A DNA stretch of 64,000 nucleotides, taken from contig NZ_AZUP01000001.1 of the NCBI RefSeq assembly GCF_000527135.1, positions 1,984,001-2,048,000 of the forward strand. Direction: 5' to 3'. A program made the translations under genes and the position numbers. The notes beneath the pieces were generated by a model. The model saw only the letters and a program-made list of their open reading frames with translations. It searched no databases and was not told the DNA's origin. Of this stretch, positions 12,577 through 22,072 are shown in pieces. How positions within the stretch are numbered: the first letter of the stretch is position 1; each line of letters starts with the position of its first letter. This stretch comes from Methyloversatilis discipulorum. Lineage in GTDB: Bacteria; Pseudomonadota; Gammaproteobacteria; Burkholderiales; Rhodocyclaceae.

Positions 12577-13002
12577 CTATCCGGCGGCGAGACGTCGCCG
12601 GATGGCGCGCAGCACGCTGCCGATCAGCGGCAGCTTTTCGTATAGCTCCTGCGCCGCATCCCAGTAGTCACGATGTTCGGCCACCCGGCCCTGCGCGTCG
12701 AAGCGCAGCCGGGTCGCGCCGACGATGGCCTGCGCACGTCCACGCATGACGAAGTGCATGGTCCATTCCAGCCACGCGGCGTCGCCTTCGCTCATCGCCG
12801 AGTGAACTTCGAAGCGCGGCGCCTCGACCTGTTCGAACATGTGGCTGAAGATGCGCGCCACCGCGGCGCGACCGCGCACGTCGTTGAACGGATCGCGGAA
12901 GTGCGCGTCGTCGGCGTAGAGCGCGGCGAGCGTGTCGACGGTGGCAGGAGTCAACGTCTCGAAAGTCGAGATCAAGGTGCGCAGGCGCTCATCGACGGGC
13001 AT
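12577..13002 (-). CDS. nuclear transport factor 2-like (SnoaL-type) protein
   Basis: This 141-residue protein has an NTF2-like cone fold: helix, YADDAHFRDPFNDVRG, a beta region with FEVHSAMSEGDAAWLEWTM, and EHRDYWDAAQELYEKLP at the end. The family includes isomerases and many proteins of unknown role; the substrate is not predictable. The start at 13002 has GGAG 8 bp upstream. It is convergent with dolP, 12 bp apart, and followed upstream by an A-type repeat. Confidence 0.82.
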   Translation of the reverse strand: MPVDERLRTLISTFETLTPATVDTLAALYADDAHFRDPFNDVRGRAAVARIFSHMFEQVEAPRFEVHSAMSEGDAAWLEWTMHFVMRGRAQAIVGATRLRFDAQGRVAEHRDYWDAAQELYEKLPLIGSVLRAIRRRLAAG

Positions 13003-13101
13003 TCGGACATCTCCATTTTTCTGGCGCTGGCGGGTGATCAACCGTCGAATCGCGAGCTCGCTCCGACAAAAGACCGAAGCCGCGGCCTGAGCCGGTGGTT
13101 T

Positions 13102-13125
13102 CGTGGGAGCGAGCTTGCTCGCGAT
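13102..13125. repeat. A-type hairpin repeat
   Basis: CGTGGGAGCGAGC with TTGCTCGCGATA: shared arm plus the perfect GCGAGC-TT-GCTCGC palindrome, in the gap between hrpA and the NTF2-like gene. A degenerate half copy, TCGCGAGCTCGCTCC, lies nearby at about 13049-13063. Confidence 0.85.
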
Positions 13126-13169
13126 AACAGCCTGCATCGAAGCAACACACCTGCAGAAGCGTCGCCGCC

Positions 13170-16100
13170 TCACCCGTGCGAGCGCGATTCCCAGATCTTC
13201 TGCAGCCGCTTGACCGAGACCGGCACCGGGGTGCGCAGTTCCTGCGCGAACAGGTTCACCCGCAGTTCTTCCAGCAGCCAGCGGAATTCATCGAGGAAGG
13301 GGTCGCTCACGCCTGCCCGCGCACGGGCGATGCGCTCGCGCTCCCACAGCGTGGCGAGCGAATTCCAGTCGGCCAGCGCGCGGGCGTCGCGCGCGGGATC
13401 GCTGCGCAGCTTGTCGATGCGCAGCGCGATCGCCTTCAGATAGCGCGGATAGTGGGTCAGCCGCTCGAAAGGCGTGCGCTCGATGAAGTGCTTGCCGACC
13501 AGCGCGTCGAGCTGGGCGCGCATGTCGGCGCCGGCATCGGGGTGAGCCTTCAGCGCGATCAGCTTCTTGTTCAGTGCCGTGTATTCGGTCAGCACGGCGC
13601 CCGCCAGCCGGCCGATTTCCTGCGCCACCAGCGATATGCGTGGCCGTGCCTCGTCGCGCCGGGTGGCGAAGGCGGCAGCGTCCTGCGGCCACGGCTCCAT
13701 CATGCAGCAGCGTTCCAGCGTGGCGGCGACCAGCTGGGCACGCAGGTCGGCTTCGCTGCCCAGGTTCATGAACTGCATCGCCATGTCGCGCAGGCCGGGC
13801 AGGCTTTTCTCGATGAACTTGACCTGGTCGCGCAGTTCCAGCGCGAACAGCCGGCGCAGACCGCGGCGATGTACCTCGTGCGCCGCCTCCGGCGTGTCGA
13901 ACACGCGCACGCTGACCGCGTCGCCGTCGTCCTGCAGCGCCGGAAAGCCGATCACCATGCGGCCGGCGACCTCGACTTCCATCAGTTCGGGCAGTTCGCC
14001 GAAAGCCCAGCTCGTGTACCGGCCCTCGCCCGCCGTCTGCGCGGCCGCAACCGCCTGAGGCGCCGGCTCGGTTCTGCCCTTCTTCGCGGCGGGCGCCGGC
14101 ACCGGTGCCTTGGCGACGGCGTCGCGTGCGCCCAGGGCGGCCAGTGCGTCGGCCATGCTGCCGCGCGCGCTGGCCGCCCGCGTGTCCGCGGCGGGCGCGG
14201 GTGCGGGCGCAGCGGCCTTCGGCGGTGCGGCGACCGGTGCCGGCGATAAGGACGATGGCGACGCCGTCGGCAACGCGATGCGCGCCTGCTCGAAGCGGCG
14301 CGCGATCTCGTCCTTCAGCCGCGTGCGCAGTTCGGCCAGATTGCGCGACTGGCCGAGCACGCGGCCGTGCTCGTCGATCACGCGGATGTTCATGATCAGG
14401 TGCGCCGGCAGGTTCTCGGCGCGGATCGCGTCCGGCGGCAGCTTGAGGCTGACATACACCTCGATCGCGCGCGCCAGCACCTTCACCAGCGGCTCCGACT
14501 GGTCGTGCTGCTGGGCGAGGAAGTCGGCGACAAAGCCGCTGATCGGCTGGATGCGATGGCGCAGCTTGGGCGGAATGGTCTTGGCGAGCTGCACCACCTT
14601 TTCCTCGATCAGGCCGGGCACCAGCCAGTCCAGCCGCGCCGCCGGGATCTGGTTCAGCAACGTGAGCGGCACGGTCAGCGTCACGCCGTCGTCGGCCGCA
14701 TTCGGCTCGTGCCGATATTCGAGTTTCAGGCGCTGGCCGAGCAGATCCATCTTCGCCGGGAAGCGTTCGCTGCTGACGCCGGCCGCCTCGTGCCGCATCA
14801 ACTGTTCGCGCGTCAGATGCAGCAGCTTCGGGTTGTCGCGCTCGGCGTCGCGGCGCCAGCGCTCGAAGCTGCGCAGGTCGATCACGTCTGCCGGCACGAT
14901 GGAATCGTAGAAGGCTTCGATCAGCGATTCGTCGACCAGCAGGTCCTGTCGGCGCTGCTTTTCCTCCAGCCGCTCGATCTGCGCGATCAGGTCGAGGTTG
15001 TGCTGCAGGAATTTCATCTGCTTCAAGGCGACGTCGCTGACGTCGCCATTGACCAGCGCCTCGCGGATCAGCAGTTCGCGCGCGAGCTTCGGGTCGGTCT
15101 TGCCGTACTGCACCGCGCGCTTGGCGTACAGCGTGATGCCGTGGATGACGCCGCGCTCCCAGGCCACCGTCTCGCCGCGGCTTTTCGACCAGTGCGGCTC
15201 GTAGGTCGAGCGGCGGATCAGGTGGGCGCCCACCTCTTCCACCCACTCGGGTTCGATGCGCGCAATGCAGCGCGCGAACAGCCGCGTCGTCTCGACCAGC
15301 TCGGCGCACATGATCCACTTGCCGCCCTTCTTCGCCAGCGCCGAGCCGGGGTGCGGCCAGAACTTGATGCCGCGCGCGCCCAGATAGGGCGGCTCGCCGG
15401 CGCGCGCGTCCTCGATGCGCAGGCCTAGGTTGCCGAGCAGGCCGGTCAGCAGCGCGCGGTGCAGCGCGTCGAAAGCCGCCGGCTGTTCGTTCTCGGGCCA
15501 CTCGTGCTCGGCGCACAGCGTGTGCAGCTGGGTATGCACGTCGCGCCATTCGCGCATGCGCATCCAGTTCAGGAAGTTGGCGCGACACCACTCGCGCTGC
15601 TTGGCCTGCGACTGGTGATGCCACACCTCGTCGAAGGCCGCCCAGGCCTTCAGGTACCACAGGAATTCGCTGCGCTCGTCGGCGAACTTCGCGTGCGCCT
15701 GATCGGCCGTGCCGGCGCGTTCCTCGGGCCGGTCGCGCGGGTCCTGCACCGACAGACCGGCGGTGATGATGAGCACTTCCTTCAGCGCGCCGTGATTGCG
15801 CGCCCCCAGGATCATGCGCGCGACGCGCGGGTCCAGCGGCAGCTTGGCCAGTTCGCGGCCCAGCGTGGTGAGCGTGCGTTCCTCGTCCACCGCGCCCAGT
15901 TCCTGCAGCAGCTGGTAGCCGTCGGCGATCGCGCGCGGCGCCGGACGGTCGATGAAGGGAAATTCCTCGACGTCGGTCAGGCCCAGCGACTTCATGCGCA
16001 GGATGACGCCGGCCAGCGACGAACGCAGGATTTCCGGGTCGGTGTGCGCGGTGCGCTGCTTGAAATCGTCTTCGTCGTACAGCCTGAAGCAGACGCCGCT

Positions 16101-17309
16101 GGACACCCGGCCGCAGCGGCCGGCCCGCTGTTTCGCCGCCGACTGCGCGATCGGCTCGACCTGCAACTGTTCCACCTTGTTGCGGTAGCTGTAGCGCTTG
16201 ACGCGCGCCAGCCCGGTATCGACCACGTAGCGGATGCCGGGCACCGTCAGCGAGGTTTCGGCGACGTTGGTGGAGAGGATGACGCGTCGGCCGTTCGAGC
16301 CCTGGAACACGCGCGCCTGCTCCTGCGCCGACTGGCGCGCGAACAGCGTCAGGATGTCCGGCTTCACGCCGGGCAGCCGCGTGTGATGCTTGCGCAGCGT
16401 TTCGGCGCACTCGCGGATTTCGCGCTCGCCCGGCATGAACACCAGCACGTCGCCCGGTCCGCACGAGAAGGCTTCGTCGACCGCGTCGGCCACCGCGTCG
16501 TAGAGGTCGCGCTCCTTGTTGGCGTCGAACGGCCGCCAGCGCATTTCGATCGGGTAGAGCCGGCCACTGACCTCGATCACCGGCGCCGGCTTGCCGTTTT
16601 GCGCGAAGTGGTTGGCGAAGCGCTCGGCGTCCAGCGTGGCCGAGGTGACGATCACCTTCAGGTCCGGGCGACGCGGCAGCAGCTGGCGCAGGTAGCCGAG
16701 CAGGAAGTCGATGTTCAGGCTGCGCTCGTGCGCCTCGTCGATGATGAGCGTGTCGTAGGCGGCCAGCCAGCGGTCGCGCTGCGTTTCGGCCAGCAGGATG
16801 CCGTCGGTCATCAGCTTGATGCGGCTGTCTTCCGACGTGCGGTCGGTGAAGCGGATGGCGAAACCGACCTCGCGCCCCAGCGGCACGTTCAGTTCCTTCG
16901 CCACGCGGTCGGCGGTGGCACGCGCGGCGATGCGTCGCGGCTGCGTGTGGCCGATCAGGCCGCGCGCGCCGCGACCCAGTTCCAGGCACAGCTTGGGCAG
17001 CTGCGTGGTCTTGCCGGAACCGGTCTCGCCGCACACGATGACCACCTGATGCGCCGCCAGCGCGGCCGCGATCTCGTCGCGCCGCGCCGACACCGGCAGC
17101 TCTTCCGGATACTCGACCTTGGGCGCCGATGCACGGCGCGCAGCCACGCGCGCCTGCGAAGCGGCGACGCGTTCAGCAATCTTCGCCGGCCACTTGTCCG
17201 GCGCGCGCATGGCCGGTGGCAGCTCGCGCAAGGCGCGCGAAATCGCCGCCGCGTCGCGGCTCATGCACTGTTCGAGCAGGGAATTCAGATCGGGGTACTG
17301 CACTTTCAT
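13170..17309 (-). CDS. hrpA: ATP-dependent RNA helicase HrpA
   Basis: HrpA is a 1379-residue DEAH-box helicase; in E. coli it rescues stalled ribosomes and processes mRNA. Walker A GETGSGKT lies at 94-101, IIDEAHERSLN marks motif II, SATLDAERF motif III, and QRAGRCGRVSSGVCFRLY motif VI. The OB-fold and the long C-terminal DUF3418 region follow. An Ala/Pro-rich linker of about 85 residues sits between the helicase-associated part and the last third, and looks like a flexible insertion. Length is close to the family's usual 1300. Its 3' end is followed by the repeat-bearing gap before the NTF2-like gene. Confidence 0.97.
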   Translation of the reverse strand: MKVQYPDLNSLLEQCMSRDAAAISRALRELPPAMRAPDKWPAKIAERVAASQARVAARRASAPKVEYPEELPVSARRDEIAAALAAHQVVIVCGETGSGKTTQLPKLCLELGRGARGLIGHTQPRRIAARATADRVAKELNVPLGREVGFAIRFTDRTSEDSRIKLMTDGILLAETQRDRWLAAYDTLIIDEAHERSLNIDFLLGYLRQLLPRRPDLKVIVTSATLDAERFANHFAQNGKPAPVIEVSGRLYPIEMRWRPFDANKERDLYDAVADAVDEAFSCGPGDVLVFMPGEREIRECAETLRKHHTRLPGVKPDILTLFARQSAQEQARVFQGSNGRRVILSTNVAETSLTVPGIRYVVDTGLARVKRYSYRNKVEQLQVEPIAQSAAKQRAGRCGRVSSGVCFRLYDEDDFKQRTAHTDPEILRSSLAGVILRMKSLGLTDVEEFPFIDRPAPRAIADGYQLLQELGAVDEERTLTTLGRELAKLPLDPRVARMILGARNHGALKEVLIITAGLSVQDPRDRPEERAGTADQAHAKFADERSEFLWYLKAWAAFDEVWHHQSQAKQREWCRANFLNWMRMREWRDVHTQLHTLCAEHEWPENEQPAAFDALHRALLTGLLGNLGLRIEDARAGEPPYLGARGIKFWPHPGSALAKKGGKWIMCAELVETTRLFARCIARIEPEWVEEVGAHLIRRSTYEPHWSKSRGETVAWERGVIHGITLYAKRAVQYGKTDPKLARELLIREALVNGDVSDVALKQMKFLQHNLDLIAQIERLEEKQRRQDLLVDESLIEAFYDSIVPADVIDLRSFERWRRDAERDNPKLLHLTREQLMRHEAAGVSSERFPAKMDLLGQRLKLEYRHEPNAADDGVTLTVPLTLLNQIPAARLDWLVPGLIEEKVVQLAKTIPPKLRHRIQPISGFVADFLAQQHDQSEPLVKVLARAIEVYVSLKLPPDAIRAENLPAHLIMNIRVIDEHGRVLGQSRNLAELRTRLKDEIARRFEQARIALPTASPSSLSPAPVAAPPKAAAPAPAPAADTRAASARGSMADALAALGARDAVAKAPVPAPAAKKGRTEPAPQAVAAAQTAGEGRYTSWAFGELPELMEVEVAGRMVIGFPALQDDGDAVSVRVFDTPEAAHEVHRRGLRRLFALELRDQVKFIEKSLPGLRDMAMQFMNLGSEADLRAQLVAATLERCCMMEPWPQDAAAFATRRDEARPRISLVAQEIGRLAGAVLTEYTALNKKLIALKAHPDAGADMRAQLDALVGKHFIERTPFERLTHYPRYLKAIALRIDKLRSDPARDARALADWNSLATLWERERIARARAGVSDPFLDEFRWLLEELRVNLFAQELRTPVPVSVKRLQKIWESRSHG

Positions 17310-17382
17310 CGGATCGGGCTGCGGTCTGCGTCGCGCAGAAAGGGCGCCATTGTCCGCGAAAGACGGCGCCGGCGCGAACCGC

Positions 17383-17760
17383 TCAGCCGCGCAGCAGCTG
17401 CCAGCCCCACCAGCCCAGCGCGGTCATCGCCAGCGAACCGAGCACGTGCGCCGCCACCGCGACCAGCGCCCAGCCGGTGTGGCCGCGCTCGAACAGCGCG
17501 AACACCTCGCCGGAAAAGCTTGAGAAGGTAGTCAGGCCGCCGAGGAATCCGGTGGTCACCAGCAGGCGCAGATGGGCCGGCAACTCGGGCATGGCCTGCA
17601 GCACTGCGAGGGCAACCCCCATCAGCAGTCCGCCGATCAGATTGGCCGCCAGCGTACCGAGCGGGAAGCCGGCGAACAGCGGGTTCAGCGCCAGCGACAG
17701 GCCCCAGCGCATCCATGCACCTAGCGCGGCGCCGGCACCGACGGCAATGAAGTTCTGCAT
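17383..17760 (-). CDS. crcB: fluoride channel CrcB/FluC
   Basis: This is a 125-residue, four-helix membrane protein that exports fluoride as an antiparallel dimer. Signatures are GAALGAWMRW at the N-terminus, GTLAANLIGGLLMG, and the pore motif GFLGGLTTFSSFS. Length is typical. No fluoride riboswitch consensus could be found in the 180 bp upstream, where instead hairpin repeats lie. It sits between trpE and hrpA on the same strand, with no functional link. Confidence 0.95.
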   Translation of the reverse strand: MQNFIAVGAGAALGAWMRWGLSLALNPLFAGFPLGTLAANLIGGLLMGVALAVLQAMPELPAHLRLLVTTGFLGGLTTFSSFSGEVFALFERGHTGWALVAVAAHVLGSLAMTALGWWGWQLLRG

Positions 17761-17823
17761 GTCGCACTACCGGATGTGTTCGAGGCCTGAATTGTAGGGG
17801 CAGACCGGGCTTCGGCTCGCCTC

Positions 17824-17894
17824 CTGTGGGAGCGGCCTCTGCTGTCCGCAGGCTTCGATGCATGCCGTGTCGGGGTCAGAAGACCCCTCCCACA
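17824..17894. repeat. hairpin repeats: C-type half and B-type unit
   Basis: Bases 17824-17840 read CTGTGGGAGCGGCCTCT, the arm plus the first half of a C-type unit whose other half is lost. Bases 17868-17894 are a full inverted B unit (TGTCGGGGTCAGAAGACCCC then TCCCACA). They fill the gap between the trpE stop and the crcB start. Confidence 0.8.
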
Positions 17895-17941
17895 AAAGCT
17901 CGGCGCCGGCTGCACACGACGCGTCCACTTTGGCGCTGGAC

Positions 17942-19414
17942 TCAGCCCGGCGTCAGCCCCGCTTCGGCCAGTTCCGCGGCGCGCAGCACGGCGCGCGCCT
18001 TGTTCAGCGTTTCCTGCCATTCGCCTTCGGGCGTCGAATCCATCACCACGCCACCGCCGGCCTGGGCGTGCAGCACGCCGTCCTTGATCACCGCGGTGCG
18101 CAGCGCGATCGCGACGTCCATGCCGCCGTTGAAGCCGAGGTAGCCGACGGCGCCGGAATAGATGCCGCGCTTGACCGGCTCCAGCTCGTCGATGATTTCC
18201 ATCGCCCTCACCTTGGGCGCGCCGCTGACGGTGCCGGCCGGGAAGGTGGCGCGCAGCACGTCCATCGCGGTCAGGCCCGGCTTCAGCACGCCTTCGACAT
18301 TGCTGACGATGTGCATCACGTGCGAGTACTTCTCGACCACCATGCGGTCGGTCACTTCGACCGTGCCGGTGGCGGCGACGCGGCCGAGGTCGTTGCGGCC
18401 GAGGTCGACCAGCATGATGTGCTCGGCGCGTTCCTTCTCGTCCGACAGCAGATCCTCGGCCAGCGCGCGGTCCTCCTCGGCGTTGGCGCCACGCTTGCGG
18501 GTGCCGGCGATCGGCCGCACCGTCACCTTGTCGCCTTCGAGGCGGGCCAGGATTTCCGGGCTGGCGCCGACGATGTGGGTATCGCCCAGATTGAAGAAGT
18601 ACATGTAGGGCGACGGATTCAGCGCACGCAGCGCGCGGTACACCGCCATCGGCGTGGTCGCCAGCGGCTTGCTCATGCGCTGCGACGGCACCACCTGCAT
18701 GATGTCGCCGTCGAAGATATAGCGCTTCGCCTTCTCGACCGCCACGCAGTAGGCATCGTGGCCGAAGCCGGATTCGGCCGCCACCGATTCGCCGCGCGGG
18801 GTGTCCGGTTCGCGCAGCGGCGACTTCAGCCGCGCCGTCAGCGCGTCGAGCCGGACGTGCGCGGACAGCAAGGCGTCCGGCTGCGCCGGGTCGGCGTAGA
18901 CGATGAAGGTAAGCCGGCCCGACAGGTTGTCGAACACCGCCAGTCCGTCCGACAGCAGCAGATGGATGTCCGGCACGCCCAGCGGGTCGGCCTTGTCCCA
19001 GCCGGCGGCCAGCCGGTGCTCGACGTAGCGCACCACGTCGTAGCCGAAATAGCCGACCAGGCCACCGTAGAAGCGCGGCAGGCCAGGCAGGTCGGGCACG
19101 CGGTAGCGACCGAGGAAGGCCTGCACGAAAGCGAGCGGATCGCCGCTTTCGGCGGTTTCGATCACCGCGTCATCGCGCAGCACCTCGATCTGGTCGCGGC
19201 GCACGACGATGCGCGTCTGCGCCGGCAGGCCGAGGATGGAGTAACGACCCCAGCGCTCGCCGCCCTGCACCGATTCGAGCAGGTAGGAGTAAGGCGCATC
19301 GGCCAGCTTCAGATAGGCGGACAGCGGCGTGTCGAGATCGGCCAGAGCCTGGCGCGAAACGGGGATGCGGTTGTAGCCGGCGCGGGCAAGCGCCTCGAAT
19401 TGATCTTGATTCAT
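17942..19414 (-). CDS. trpE: anthranilate synthase component I (TrpE)
   Basis: TrpE is the 490-residue chorismate-binding enzyme of the first tryptophan-specific step; ammonia comes from its TrpG partner. The N-terminal [18 protein letters not shown] contains the LLES element linked to feedback by tryptophan. The catalytic domain shows [27 protein letters not shown], the PIAGTRKRG signature and [22 protein letters not shown]. It follows rpe and gph as in many betaproteobacteria, but no trpG, trpD or trpC gene follows; crcB comes instead. The partner genes must lie elsewhere. Confidence 0.97.
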   Translation of the reverse strand: MNQDQFEALARAGYNRIPVSRQALADLDTPLSAYLKLADAPYSYLLESVQGGERWGRYSILGLPAQTRIVVRRDQIEVLRDDAVIETAESGDPLAFVQAFLGRYRVPDLPGLPRFYGGLVGYFGYDVVRYVEHRLAAGWDKADPLGVPDIHLLLSDGLAVFDNLSGRLTFIVYADPAQPDALLSAHVRLDALTARLKSPLREPDTPRGESVAAESGFGHDAYCVAVEKAKRYIFDGDIMQVVPSQRMSKPLATTPMAVYRALRALNPSPYMYFFNLGDTHIVGASPEILARLEGDKVTVRPIAGTRKRGANAEEDRALAEDLLSDEKERAEHIMLVDLGRNDLGRVAATGTVEVTDRMVVEKYSHVMHIVSNVEGVLKPGLTAMDVLRATFPAGTVSGAPKVRAMEIIDELEPVKRGIYSGAVGYLGFNGGMDVAIALRTAVIKDGVLHAQAGGGVVMDSTPEGEWQETLNKARAVLRAAELAEAGLTPG

Positions 19415-19483
19415 GGACAGACCGGAGAGCGGGATTTGAACGGGCGCCGCGGCATCACTGCGCGCGCCTGACCGGGAGCGGAC

Positions 19484-19567
19484 TCAGGCGGCTCGCCACA
19501 GGTACCCGTGCAGGGGCGCGGGCGCGCAGCTGCGGGCGGGTGTCTCCTTGGAATTCTGGCTGTCCAT
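19484..19567 (-). CDS. possible short leader peptide before trpE
   Basis: A 27-codon ORF begins immediately after the gph stop (TGAATG) and ends 69 bp before trpE. Its end reads HGYLWRAA, with only one Trp codon. Just after its stop, GCCTGA and TCAGGC can pair around a 12-base loop. This is suggestive of a trp attenuator leader but weak: a single Trp, and no alternative pairing or U-run was identified. The 153-bp gap holds nothing else recognisable. Confidence 0.25.
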   Translation of the reverse strand: MDSQNSKETPARSCAPAPLHGYLWRAA

Positions 19568-20248
19568 TCAGTGTTCGGTCGGAAGTGCGACCCGCGAGAG
19601 CAGGTCGGGAAGCGAAGATAGTAGCCCATCGCAATCTTTTGCGTCCAGCACGCGCCCCTCGCTGTAGCCCCAGGGCACGCCCAGCACCGCGATGCCGGCA
19701 TTGCGTGCGCAATCGATGTCGTTGTACGAGTCGCCGACGTGCAGCGCGGCTGACGGCGTCACGCCCAGTTCGTGCACGGCGTGCAGGAGCGGCGCCGGAT
19801 CCGGCTTCTTCTGCGGCAGGGTGTCGCCGCCGACCACGCTGCCGAAGAAATGGCGCATGTCCATCTGTTCAAGCAGCGGCAGCGTGAAGTCGACCGCCTT
19901 GTTGGTGACGCAGGCCAGCCTGAAACCGGCCGCCTGCAGCGCCGCCAGCGTGTCGTGCGCGCCGTCGTAGGGCACGGCGCGCTCGCCGTTGCGCACGCGG
20001 TAGCAGCGCTTGAACACATCGATCGCCTGCCGCAGGAAGGTCGCATCCTGCGCGCGCTCGCCGAGGCAGCGTTCGACCAGATTCGGGATGCCGCGCCCGA
20101 CGAACACCCGCACCTCGTCCTCGCGGCGCGGCGGAACGCCCAGTTCGGCGGCCATGTCCTGCGCCGCGGCGGCGAGATCGGGCACGGTGTCGAGCAGCGT
20201 GCCGTCGAGGTCGAAGGTGATGGCGGCGACCGTGAAACGCTGCGTCAT
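19568..20248 (-). CDS. gph: phosphoglycolate phosphatase (HAD family)
   Basis: This 226-residue HAD hydrolase clears 2-phosphoglycolate, produced by DNA repair or oxygenase activity. Motif I is TFDLDGTLLDT (nucleophile Asp at about residue 12), the cap region follows, motif II is ACVTNKA, motif III includes KPDPAPLLHA, and motif IV is HVGDSYNDIDCARNAG. Length is typical for Gph. It starts 2 bp after the rpe stop and precedes trpE, the common rpe-gph-trpE order. Confidence 0.93.
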   Translation of the reverse strand: MTQRFTVAAITFDLDGTLLDTVPDLAAAAQDMAAELGVPPRREDEVRVFVGRGIPNLVERCLGERAQDATFLRQAIDVFKRCYRVRNGERAVPYDGAHDTLAALQAAGFRLACVTNKAVDFTLPLLEQMDMRHFFGSVVGGDTLPQKKPDPAPLLHAVHELGVTPSAALHVGDSYNDIDCARNAGIAVLGVPWGYSEGRVLDAKDCDGLLSSLPDLLSRVALPTEH

Positions 20249-20250
20249 GC

Positions 20251-20958
20251 TCAGACCGCTTCCAGCTGCTTGCGCAGCGCGGCGATCACGCTGTCGTAGC
20301 GGTGCGGGTCGCTGTCCTTGCCGGCGCCGAACACGGCCGAGCCGGCGACGAAGGTGTCGGCACCGGCGCGCGCGATTTCGGCGATGTTGTCGATCTTGAC
20401 GCCACCGTCGATCTCCAGCCGGATGTGGCGGCCGGTGCGCGACACGTATTCGTCGAGACGGGCACGCACCGCGCGCAGCTTGTCGAGCGAGGACGGAATG
20501 AAGCTCTGGCCGCCGAAGCCCGGGTTCACTGACATCAGCAGCACGACGTCGAGGCGGTCCATCACGTGGTCAAGGTAGTGCAGCGGCGTCGCCGGGTTGA
20601 ACACCAGGCCGGCCTGGCAGCCGTGGTCGCGGATCAGCGACAGCGTGCGGTCGACGTGCTCGGACGCTTCCGGGTGGAAGGTGATCACATTGGCGCCGGC
20701 CTTGGCGAAATCGGGAATGATGCGGTCCACCGGCTTCACCATCAGGTGCACGTCGATCACCGCCTCGGTGTGCGGCCGCAGCGCCTGGCACACCAGCGGG
20801 CCGATGGTCAGGTTGGGCACGTAATGGTTGTCCATCACGTCGAAGTGGATCCAGTCGGCGCCCGAGGCGATGACGTTGCGCACTTCCTGGCCGAGGGCGG
20901 CGAAGTCGGCGGACAGGATGCTGGGGGCGATCAGGTAATCCAGATTGGTGGTACTCAC
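20251..20958 (-). CDS. rpe: ribulose-phosphate 3-epimerase
   Basis: Rpe is the 235-residue TIM-barrel epimerase of ribulose-5-phosphate and xylulose-5-phosphate in the pentose phosphate and Calvin pathways. Signatures are [28 protein letters not shown] (metal His and Asp), [20 protein letters not shown] and LEIDGGV. I chose the GTG at 20958 because GGAG lies 7 bp upstream and the protein then has family length; in-frame upstream ATG codons would add 33 unrelated residues. It is divergent from apaG, with 122 bp between them. Confidence 0.96.
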   Translation of the reverse strand: MSTTNLDYLIAPSILSADFAALGQEVRNVIASGADWIHFDVMDNHYVPNLTIGPLVCQALRPHTEAVIDVHLMVKPVDRIIPDFAKAGANVITFHPEASEHVDRTLSLIRDHGCQAGLVFNPATPLHYLDHVMDRLDVVLLMSVNPGFGGQSFIPSSLDKLRAVRARLDEYVSRTGRHIRLEIDGGVKIDNIAEIARAGADTFVAGSAVFGAGKDSDPHRYDSVIAALRKQLEAV

Positions 20959-21080
20959 GGTGCGGCTCCGAAGGTCGAAGCCGCGATTGTATCGGGTCGG
21001 AAGCGTCGCCCTGTCGCGTGTCGCCGATACGTGCGTGCGCACCGCTTGCCGCGTCATCGGAGTTCGGTTAAATAGAAGGC

Positions 21081-21464
21081 ATGGCCGAATCGAAAAAATA
21101 CGAAGTGACGGTGAGCGTGCAGGCGCGCTATGTCGAAGAGCAGTCCGACCCCGAGGACAGCCGCTTCGTGTTCGCCTACACGGTCAGCATCACCAACACG
21201 GGCACCGTGCCGGCGCAGCTGATCAGCCGGCACTGGATCATCCGCGACGCAAACAATGCCGAGCAGCAGGTGCGCGGGCTGGGTGTGATCGGCCAGCAGC
21301 CGCTGCTGAAAGCCGGCGAGAAGTTCGAATACACCAGCGGCTGCGCGCTGAACACGCCGGTCGGCACGATGCGCGGCAGCTACCAGATGGTGGCCGAGGA
21401 CGGCACGCAGTTCGAAGCCGACATTCCCGAATTCACGCTGGCCATGCCGCGCGTGCTGCACTGA
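21081..21464 (+). CDS. apaG: ApaG domain protein
   Basis: This 127-residue fibronectin-like beta sandwich is typical of ApaG, a family linked by phenotype to diadenosine tetraphosphate and cobalt/magnesium tolerance without a proven activity. Family blocks: [45 protein letters not shown] and [20 protein letters not shown]. The gene has a short leader with a TTAAAT-like element just upstream. A methyltransferase gene follows after 11 bp. Confidence 0.96.
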   Translation: MAESKKYEVTVSVQARYVEEQSDPEDSRFVFAYTVSITNTGTVPAQLISRHWIIRDANNAEQQVRGLGVIGQQPLLKAGEKFEYTSGCALNTPVGTMRGSYQMVAEDGTQFEADIPEFTLAMPRVLH

Positions 21465-21475
21465 GCCACGAGGCG

Positions 21476-22066
21476 ATGTCGCTCGCCTCGTCCTATACCC
21501 GCCTCGCCCCGCTCTACGACACGGTGGTCGCCGCCGCGTCGCTCGGCGCCCGTCGCGCCAGTCTGGCCCACCTGCCACGCACGCCGTCCGACGTGCTGCT
21601 GGTCGGCGTCGGCACCGGGCTCGATCTGCCCCACCTGCCCGCGGATCACCGCTACACAGCGATCGACTTCAACGCCGCCATGCTCGCACGCAGCCTGCCG
21701 CGCGCCTCCGGCCTGAACTACGCGGCGGTGCGCGGCGACGCAATGCGCCTGCCCTTCGCCGACGCGCAGTTCGACTGCGTCGTGCTGCATCTGATCGTCG
21801 CCGTGGTGCCGGATGGCGCCACCTGCCTGCGCGAAGCGGCGCGCGTGTTGCGCCCGGGCGGTGCGGCGCTGGTGCTGGACAAGTTCCTGCGCCGCGGCCG
21901 CCCTGCCCCGCTGCGCCGCCTGCTGTCGCCGCTGGCCGGCCGCATCGCCACCCGGCTCGACGTGGTGCTGGAAGACGCGCTCGACGGACTGCCCTTCGGC
22001 ATCGTCAGCGACGAGCCGGCGGCTCTCGGCGGATGGTTCAGGCGGGTGCGGCTGCTGAGAACCTGA
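21476..22066 (+). CDS. class I SAM-dependent methyltransferase
   Basis: This 196-residue Rossmann-fold methyltransferase has motif I as VLLVGVGTGLDLPHLP, the acidic residue of motif II in AIDFNAAML, RGDAMRLPFADAQFD, and CLREAARVLRPGG as motif post-III. It resembles UbiE/phospholipid-type Methyltransf_11 proteins; the substrate is unknown. It starts 11 bp after apaG, so the two are probably co-transcribed. It is convergent with the oxidoreductase gene, only 6 bp away. Confidence 0.85.
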   Translation: MSLASSYTRLAPLYDTVVAAASLGARRASLAHLPRTPSDVLLVGVGTGLDLPHLPADHRYTAIDFNAAMLARSLPRASGLNYAAVRGDAMRLPFADAQFDCVVLHLIVAVVPDGATCLREAARVLRPGGAALVLDKFLRRGRPAPLRRLLSPLAGRIATRLDVVLEDALDGLPFGIVSDEPAALGGWFRRVRLLRT

Positions 22067-22072
22067 GCCGGC

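Noticed and set aside
15459..17531. 690-codon frame antisense to hrpA
   Set aside because: hrpA is complete with all helicase motifs; the antisense protein has only His/Arg/Val-rich filler.
17761..17941. Fluoride riboswitch upstream of crcB
   Set aside because: No GGNGAUGG...CUGAUG-type core could be found; the gap holds repeats.
19427..19449. tRNA-like 3' end (GTTCAAATCCCGC on the minus strand) before trpE
   Set aside because: Only 3 of 5 T-stem pairs form, and no matching acceptor, anticodon or D arm exists; not a tRNA and not a convincing attachment site.
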